NCBI GenBank assembly: GCA_963920525.1
Contig: OY986436.1
Span: forward strand, 184,901,496-184,965,495
Direction of reading: 5' to 3'
Origin: Dichetophora obliterata
Lineage: Eukaryota; Arthropoda; Insecta; Diptera; Sciomyzidae
Length of the DNA: 64,000 nucleotides
Positions 57,236 to 64,000 of this stretch are shown here, piece by piece. The translations under genes were made by a program, and so were the position numbers. A model generated the notes under the pieces. That model saw only the letters and a program-made list of their open reading frames with translations. It had not been told where the DNA came from and did no database searches. Each line of letters opens with the position of its first letter. Position 1 is the first letter of the stretch.

Positions 57236-60200
57236 GCTGAAACCCGGCGCGTTGCTGCCACTCTCCCTATTCAAACGCCCATAAAATGTTATCAGTTAAA
57301 CAGCATGTCTAAATTGAGGTCAAATACTGAATTCCGAGACTGTGCGACCTATATCCACAAAGCTATTCGATATAACAATTTTGGGTTGTATAGGAAGTGC
57401 CACGCCCTCTTGATCACCCCTCATAGAATGTAATCAATTAAACTGCATGTGTACATAGAGGTCGAATACCGAATACCAAAACTGTACGGCATATAACTCC
57501 AAATATATTCGATAACACAAATTTGGGTTGTATGGGAGGTGCCACGTCCCCCGACAAACTCTAAAAAATTTTATCAGTAAATCTGCATGCGTAAATTTTG
57601 GTCAAATACTGAATTCCGATGCTGTGCGACCTATAACTCTAAAGCTATTTGATAGCACAAAGTTGGGTTGTATGGGAAGTGTCACTCCCCTTTTCCCTAC
57701 GCCCATAAAATGTAAGAAATGAAAGTGCATGTATAAATTTAGGTCGAATACCGATTTCTTACGCTGTCAACCTATAACTTCAAAGCAATTCGATATTGCA
57801 AATTTGGGATGTAAGGGAGATGTCAGGCCCATAAAAAAAAATCATTGAAACTGCATGTGTAAATTGAGGTCAAAAACTGAATTCCAAAGCTGAATTCCTA
57901 TAAATTCAAAGCTATTCGATATCACCCATTTGGATTGTATGAGAGGTGCCCCTCCCCCTTGTCCAACTCCCATAAAATTTCATCACTGAAACGGTACGTC
58001 TAAATTGTGGTCGAATACCGAATTTCTAAGCTGTGCAACCCATAACGCTATTCGATAACACAAATTGTTTTTATATTAATGGGAGGTAAAAGAAGGTGTG
58101 GCATTTCTTCTTAAACCATCTCGTACTCAAAGCAAAGCCACTTACAAAATTTGAGCTCAATCGGACCAATAGTATCGGAGTATTGTGATATTTCCAAAAG
58201 TAGGCGTAGATGAAGTGTGACAACGCCCGTTTTTATTATAGTTAGTGACAGTCATCATAAGAACTTATTTACCAAATTTTAATTTAATACGACCAAAACC
58301 TTCTTAAATATAGCATTTTTATTGATTTGTGGGCGATAAAAGGGGTGTGGCATTACTTTTTTCCTAAACCTTTGCGTAGCAGTTACGAACAAACCAGTAG
58401 AAGGAAGTATCCTATTTGGTCTAGTCGTTTTCAAGTTTTAAGCATCCGAACAAATCACGATTCATTTTTATATGTACAGATATTGATTTGTGGGCGCTAA
58501 AAGTGGGCGTGAAAACATTTATGTATCGTGACTGCCTCTTGGAGCACCTACACAGCAAGTTTCAGTATAAAAATGTGTAGAACTCCGGAATTGCCATGAT
58601 TTCGAAAAAGTGGGCGTATATAAATTGCGACGAAAAAGTGATTTTTGTACAGTTACTGACAGTTACCATCTGAACAAAATGATAATATCTTAGTTTTTAC
58701 GATCGAAACCGTCTGATATATATCCCTTATTTGGTTTGTGGTCGATAGCGCAAATTTGGCTTGTATGGGAGGAGCCACGCCCCCTCGTCCAAACGTCAAT
58801 GCACGAAAATGTCAAGAAATGTCAAATATATTCACCATTTTCAGTATAGCTGCCGAAAGTAGCCATGTGCACTAAATAACCACATTTTAGTCTAATACGA
58901 TCAAAACCGTGCGAAATATAGCATTTTTGTTGTTTTGCAAGCGGTAAAAAGGGGTGCGGTAAAATATTTCCCTTGAGCCATCTCGTAATCGAAACAAATC
59001 GACTGCCCAAATTTCAGCTCAATTTAGGGAAAGCCTGTCGCACTTTACTTCACTGGACGCTAACTCCCCGAAAAGTGAGTTTAACTAAAGTAGGGCAGGC
59101 CTATTGATAGTGCACTTGCCGAGAGTAACCATATGTACTGAATTACAAAATTTTTGTCTAATACGACCCAAACCGTTGAAATAAAACGTTTTCATTGGTT
59201 TGTGGGCGGTAAAAGGGGGGCGTGGAGATCAATTTTTAGTACAGTTGCTAACAGTAACCGTACAAACTAAGCCAACATTTTAGCTCAATCGACCCAGTAG
59301 TCAATTTTGATGGTTTCTTAAAAAGTGGGTGTGGCTATATAGCGATGACGCCCTTTTTTAGTACAATTGCCGAAAGTAACCATACAAACTTAAGTATCAT
59401 ATGTTAGTCTCATACGGCCAAAACTGCATGAAATATAGCATTTTCACTGATTTGTGGGCGCAAAAGGGGGCGTGGAAACCAATTTTTCGTACAGTTACTG
59501 TCAGTAACTTCACAAACCAAAGTACCAAATTTAGATCTTATACGACCAAAACCGTCTGAAATAAACCATTTTCATTTATTTGTGGGCGGTAAAAGGGGGC
59601 GTGGAAACCCATTTTTAGGACAGTTGTCGACAGTAACCGTACATACTAAATTACAAAATTTTAGCCATATACGACCCAAACCAACTGAAATGTAACATTT
59701 TTATTGATTTGGGGGCGGTAAAAGGGGGGTGTGGCAAATTTTTTTCTTCAACCATCTCGTACCTGAAACAAATCGACTGCCAAAATTCCAGGTCAATCGG
59801 TTCAGTAGTTTTGGAGTCTATAGACATCACACTACCAGACACACATCGTTTTGCTTTATACATATATAGATGTTGATTTGTGGGCGTTAAAAGTGGGCGT
59901 GAAAATATTTATAAATTGTGTTCGTACCTAAACAGCAAGTTTCACTGTAAAAATGTGCAGAACTCCGGAATTGCCATGATTTCGAAAAAGTGGGCGTATT
60001 TATATAACGACCACGCCCATTTTTTGTACAGTTACCGACAGTAACTATCTGAACAAAATCACCAAATCTTAGTTTTTTACGATTGAAACCGTGAAATATT
60101 TTTCTTTTTTTTTTGTTTGTGATCGATGGAGCAAATTTGGCTTGTATGGGAGGTACCACGCCCCCTTCTCCAATCGTTATGAAAACTCACAGGAACACTC

Positions 60201-60345
60201 TCAAGATGTGGCTTTATTTTGCCTGAAAATTTCATAAAGACCGGTTCAGCGGTTTTGGAGTCTATACGTGATATAGCCACATACCCACATACCCACATAC
60301 CCACATACCCACATACATACATCCATTTTTATATATATAGATTAT
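57236..60345. mobile_element. Repetitive element made of two families of diverged tandem units
   Basis: It starts near ACTAGCTGAAACCCGGCGCG (57231-57250) and ends near TTTTTATATATATAGATTA (60326-60345). Left family: about six units of 125-150 bp with GGTTGTATGGGAGGTGCCAC and GAATACCGAATTCC words (phase marks at 57383, 57522, 57665, 57804, 57930 and 58075). Right family: about ten units of 125-260 bp with TTTGTGGGCGGTAAAAGG, ACAGTTACTGACAGTAAC and AATACGACCAAAACCGTCTG words, to about 60170. It finishes with ACATACCC tandem copies at 60270-60305. No protein is encoded. The end sequences resemble a class of widespread insect repeats that I cannot assign firmly (Helitron-like is one option). Confidence 0.6.
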
Positions 60346-60505
60346 TGCCTGCAAAGAGCGCCAAAAATGGCTTAATTTACTAAGACAGCTTTTGCTGTTG
60401 TAACTGCACCATGAAAACTACTAAACCAATTTGATCCAATATATTTTAAAATCATCATTAAAAAAAAATTATTTTTTTAAGAAAAGTTAATAAGTATAAG
60501 TATTA

Positions 60506-60809
60506 GGCCGGGTCAATTTGTATGGACGAATTTTTTGGAGGTCTGGCTCAGCGAAATTCGTAAAATACATGTAATTTCAAGACTTTTTCTCCACTACAGC
60601 ATATACAAATTCTGAAAAAAAGCTGTGCGGACTTTCGTAAATAGATTTTGTTCTCAATTATAAAATATGAATGTATGAATGTATGTGTATGAATCTATTT
60701 ACGAAAGTCCGCACAGCTTTTTTCAGAATTTGCATATGCTGTAGTGGAGAAAAAGTCTTGAAATTACATGTATTTTACGAATTTCGCTGAGCCAGAATTT
60801 GACCCGCCC
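60506..60809. mobile_element. Near-palindromic foldback element, 304 bp
   Basis: GGCCGGGTCAA on the left and TTGACCCGCCC on the right, flanked by TA (60504-60505, 60810-60811). About 120 bp from TGGCTCAGCGAAATTCG to AAATAGATT on the left is repeated inversely on the right with only two or three changes, around a small loop of TATGAATG words near 60660-60690. The left arm carries about 27 bp absent from the right. No coding capacity. Confidence 0.85.
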
Positions 60810-60822
60810 TAATAAGTATGTA

Positions 60823-61804
60823 TAAGTATAAGTATAAGTATAAGTATAAGTATAAGTATAAGTATAAGTATAAGTATAAGTATAAGTATAAGTATAAGTA
60901 TAAGTATAAGTATAAGTATAAGTATAAGTATAAGTATAAGTATAAGTATAAGTATAAGTATAAGTATAAGTATAAGTATAAGTATAAGTATAAGTATAAG
61001 TATAAGTATAAGTATAAGTATAAGTATAAGTATAAGTATAAGTATAAGTATAAGTATAAGTATAAGTATAAGTATAAGTATAAGTATAAGTATAAGTATA
61101 AGTATAAGTATAAGTATAAGTATAAGTATAAGTATAAGTATAAGTATAAGTATAAGTATAAGTATAAGTATAAGTATAAGTATAAGTATAAGTATAAGTA
61201 TAAGTATAAGTATAAGTATAAGTATAAGTATAAGTATAAGTATAAGTATAAGTATAAGTATAAGTATAAGTATAAGTATAAGTATAAGTATAAGTATAAG
61301 TATAAGTATAAGTATAAGTATAAGTATAAGTATAAGTATAAGTATAAGTATAAGTATAAGTATAAGTATAAGTATAAGTATAAGTATAAGTATAAGTATA
61401 AGTATAAGTATAAGTATAAGTATAAGTATAAGTATAAGTATAAGTATAAGTATAAGTATAAGTATAAGTATAAGTATAAGTATAAGTATAAGTATAAGTA
61501 TAAGTATAAGTATAAGTATAAGTATAAGTATAAGTATAAGTATAAGTATAAGTATAAGTATAAGTATAAGTATAAGTATAAGTATAAGTATAAGTATAAG
61601 TATAAGTATAAGTATAAGTATAAGTATAAGTATAAGTATAAGTATAAGTATAAGTATAAGTATAAGTATAAGTATAAGTATAAGTATAAGTATAAGTATA
61701 AGTATAAGTATAAGTATAAGTATAAGTATAAGTATAAGTATAAGTATAAGTATAAGTATAAGTATAAGTATAAGTATAAGTATAAGTATAAGTATAAGTA
61801 TAAG
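60823..61804. repeat. (TAAGTA)n microsatellite, about 164 uninterrupted copies
   Basis: 982 bp of perfect hexamer repeat with no visible interruption. The left flank of the adjacent palindromic element (60489-60503) also contains TAAGTATAAGTAT, so the element landed inside or beside an earlier short array. Long ORFs of alternating Tyr-Lys (plus) and Tyr-Leu (minus) are by-products. Confidence 0.97.
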
Positions 61805-61829
61805 AACAACTTTAAAATTAAGCTTTAGT

Positions 61830-62180
61830 TAAAGTTTGAGTTTGACTAGATCGTTAGATTAAGTTTGACACTGAGATGACCTTGACCTTGAGTTCAAGTT
61901 AAAGTGTGAATTTGAGCTTTGGCTTGCGGTTGAATTTGAATTGGAGCCAGAGTTTTAGTTTACGGTTGAGGTTAAGTTTTTGGTTGAGTTTGCATTTGCG
62001 TTTTAGTTTGAGTTTATATTAGAGTTTGCGTTTAGATTTTTGTTTTGAGATTGAGGTAATGGTTGAGCTTAAGGATGGTTGAAGAATGGTTGCGCAATTA
62101 ACCATAAACGCATCATAAAGTTAAAGTTGATGTTGAGAATGGTCTAGTAATTGAGATTGACGTGGAGTTTTAGATATAGT
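61830..62180. repeat. Degenerate GAGTTT-type hexamer repeat, right part
   Basis: Words such as AAGTTTGAGTTTGA, GAGTTTGCATTTGCG and TTTTAGTTTGAGTTTA recur in 6-bp rhythm, as at 56870-57130. Confidence 0.6.
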
Positions 62181-62591
62181 ATAAAATTGATTGTTTTTTT
62201 AAGTATGGCTCTAAATGTATGCTTCAGCTTTAGAATGAATTTAAGATTGATTTTAAGACTTAGTTTATTCGAAATAAGGTATATTTTATGAGCATGTTCA
62301 ATTTTGAATCTAATTGGGCACATTCGAAAAACTGATTGAAAAATCACTACAATAAATGTTGTAAAATTTCACTACGTTTTTTGGCGATTTTGAAAAAAAA
62401 ATTTTCAAGCGTTTTTTTAAATTCTGTTTAAAAATAAGCGTCTTTTTCTGAAATGTGTATACTTACAATACATTTACGCTATTTCATCGTATATTCACTC
62501 AGAGAATATTAAAATATGTATATTCTCTTTACTTTTCACGCTATTTCAGCGTGTTTTCGCTCAGAAAGTCCTAAAATATGTATATTCTCTC
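62181..62591. repeat. Short tandem copies with TATTTCAGCG words
   Basis: Two or three diverged copies of a roughly 75-bp unit (ACGCTATTTCATCGTATATT, ACGCTATTTCAGCGTGTTTT and AATATGTATATTCTCT) at about 62468-62591. The pattern resumes at 63525 as ACTTTTCACGCTGAAATAG, after the next element. Confidence 0.55.
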
Positions 62592-62593
62592 TA

Positions 62594-63522
62594 CACTGAG
62601 AAAACAAAAAAAATCAAAAACGCACATTTTTAAAACGTTTAGTAAAATTAATGTTTTTAAAAACATTTTACAATATACAAAAATGAAAACGCATATTTTT
62701 AAATAGAAAAGTAAAATGAAACGTTTTAAAAAAGCTACGAATCTTTTACAATGATATAGTAGGGAAAAATTAATATTTTAAAAAACATTTTACGCCACAC
62801 AAAAATTAAAACGCACATTTTTAAATAGAAAAGTAAAATGAAACGTTTTGAAAACAACTACGAACGTTTTAACATGACATAGAAAAATGATTAATAAATA
62901 CAGTTTGAGTGGGGTGTTGGTTTTACATACTTTGTTTAAAAATGAATTGTTTTTTATATATGTTTCATTGATTTATGTATTTAATATTTGATCAGAAAAT
63001 AAAATATTTTTTCTTTCTCGATTTCATCACTCAAACTAAGTATTAAGTAAGTATTTAAAATAAAATAATAATATCTAGGAAAATGCTATTTTTTATAGAC
63101 GCTGGGATAAAGTATCATCATATAAAATATTTGAACGAGACGGGACATAGCTGATGATAAAGTAATTAAAATAAAACTATTATTTTGAAAACAAATAAAA
63201 CACTTTAATTAATAAAAATAATGAAAATGGGAATTTTTAGAAATATTTGGAATTAATGGGAATTAATGAAAATGTTCGTTTTTAAAATGAAAATAATCGT
63301 TTTACTATTGCATTTTTAAGTGTTCATTGTTAAAAATCAAACGAACATTTTGAAATCTAATTAAAAAATTTTTATTTTTAAAAATAATAAAAACGTTTTA
63401 CTATTTCATATTAAAATTTTCGTTCTTAAAATTAAATTAAACGTTAGAAGTGCAAAATCTGGGTTAAACATTTTTAAAAGTGGCACGTTTCTGCCACTTT
63501 TGAAAATGTTGTTTTTTCTGTG
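62594..63522. mobile_element. TA-flanked AT-rich element with CACTGAGAAAA ends, 929 bp
   Basis: CACTGAGAAAACAAAAA at 62594 and the inverse of CACAGAAAAAACAACATTT ending at 63522; TA on both sides (62592-62593, 63523-63524). It interrupts a small tandem repeat. Inside, AAAACGCACATTTTTAAATA...GAAACGTTTT units repeat in tandem near the left end (62618-62870), and related AACGTTT words occur inversely near the right end. No ORF. Confidence 0.6.
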
Positions 63523-63525
63523 TAC

Positions 63526-64000
63526 TTTTCACGCTGAAATAGAAGTATTTTACGCTATTGGAGCAGGTGTTATGCTTGACCTTAAATAAACACCTCTGCT
63601 TCAACCTCATATGATTTCAAAGAGTTTTTTCGAACAATTGTTAAATTATATAAAACTTAAACTGTAGATTGGTCACAGCTTAATTACTCAAGCCTACTGA
63701 AGTTGAAAAGAGTAGCGCCTTCTGCTGAGTTATTGACTCTATACAGGGTTGTTGTTGTTGTTGCCTTGTTGTTGTTTTTTTATAAGCGAAGACAAGATTA
63801 AGAGAGATAATTGCAGAATAGAGTTTTTACAAGAGCGCGAAAGAGATAATTGAAGGTGAGAGGATTCACGCATTTTTAGCGTGAAATATTTATAATTTTG
63901 CTCTATGGAACTCAACGACAATAAATTTAGGCAATGGGGCATGTCACACTAGCGCGGACACGGACAAATTTGTTGTTGTTTTCGCGGGTAAAATAAGAAA
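63526..64000. other. Unassigned DNA to the window end
   Basis: A GTT tract lies at 63749-63775. At the edge, TGTCACACTAGCGCGGACAC (63941-63960) looks like the start of another inverted-repeat element, cut off by the window. Confidence 0.3.

Noticed and set aside
60775..61828. Two ORFs of more than 330 codons, Tyr-Lys and Tyr-Leu alternating, on opposite strands
   Set aside because: They are translations of the (TAAGTA)n microsatellite. Any stop-free hexamer gives such frames; there is no start context or family feature.
1..64000. CRISPR arrays, prokaryotic operons, riboswitches, ribosome-binding sites
   Set aside because: Spliceosomal introns and eukaryotic transposons show an animal nuclear genome; no spaced direct-repeat arrays of CRISPR type were seen.

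Overview
The window looks like transposon-rich, AT-rich noncoding DNA from a higher fly (Brachycera; a tephritid or calyptrate relative is plausible). This rests on mariner, RTE, Mag-type Gypsy, PHD-ORF1 LINE and hAT families, on the short 63-71 bp spliceosomal introns in one gene, and on many (CAA)n/(CAG)n tracts typical of fly intronic and intergenic DNA. I recognised no host protein-coding exon, rRNA or functional tRNA. Almost every real coding region belongs to a mobile element.

Layout. 1-378: short inverted-repeat element. 621-2557: decayed hAT with the C-terminal transposase signature. 3850-8346: the most notable object, an apparently complete TTAA-flanked DNA transposon. Its ends are arrays of 310-357 bp repeats, and it carries a three-exon, uninterrupted gene for a 772-residue transposase-like protein. 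9664-10150: repetitive inverted-repeat element. 10822-21012: Mag-type Gypsy/Ty3 LTR retrotransposon on the minus strand with 114-bp LTRs and a TACAT duplication; it is split by a minus-strand LINE, which is itself split by mariner copy A (17995-19291). 21640-21931: LINE tail. 21.9-23.9 kb: unique-looking DNA. 23946-30156: a nest bracketed by long inverted arms, holding a tRNA-bearing element, an old mariner split by a LINE, a pogo-like element split by a hAT-type element, and a small palindromic element.

31803-33126: piggyBac remnant with a short palindromic element inside. 33886-34301 and 35558-35718: two more inverted-repeat elements. 35987-42538: interval bracketed by a 66-bp inverted repeat. 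It contains a LINE 3' end with CCTAA repeats, mariner copy B (37158-38443) and a full-length RTE LINE (38555-41970) with one frameshift. 43408-44220, 44325-45139 and 45848-47324: three hAT-type non-autonomous elements, each with an 8-bp duplication. 47650-47996: relic of another Tc1/mariner lineage. 48.0-57.2 kb: mostly featureless AT-rich DNA with simple repeats. 57236-60345: two families of diverged tandem units. 60506-60809: near-palindromic element. 60823-61804: uninterrupted (TAAGTA)n microsatellite. 62594-63522: TA-flanked AT-rich element.

The genes do not form a host pathway. The content is a layered record of insertions whose order can be read from the nesting. The TTAA element looks potentially autonomous, the two mariner copies each carry one lesion, and the RTE carries one homopolymer frameshift. 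The rest are dead or non-autonomous.
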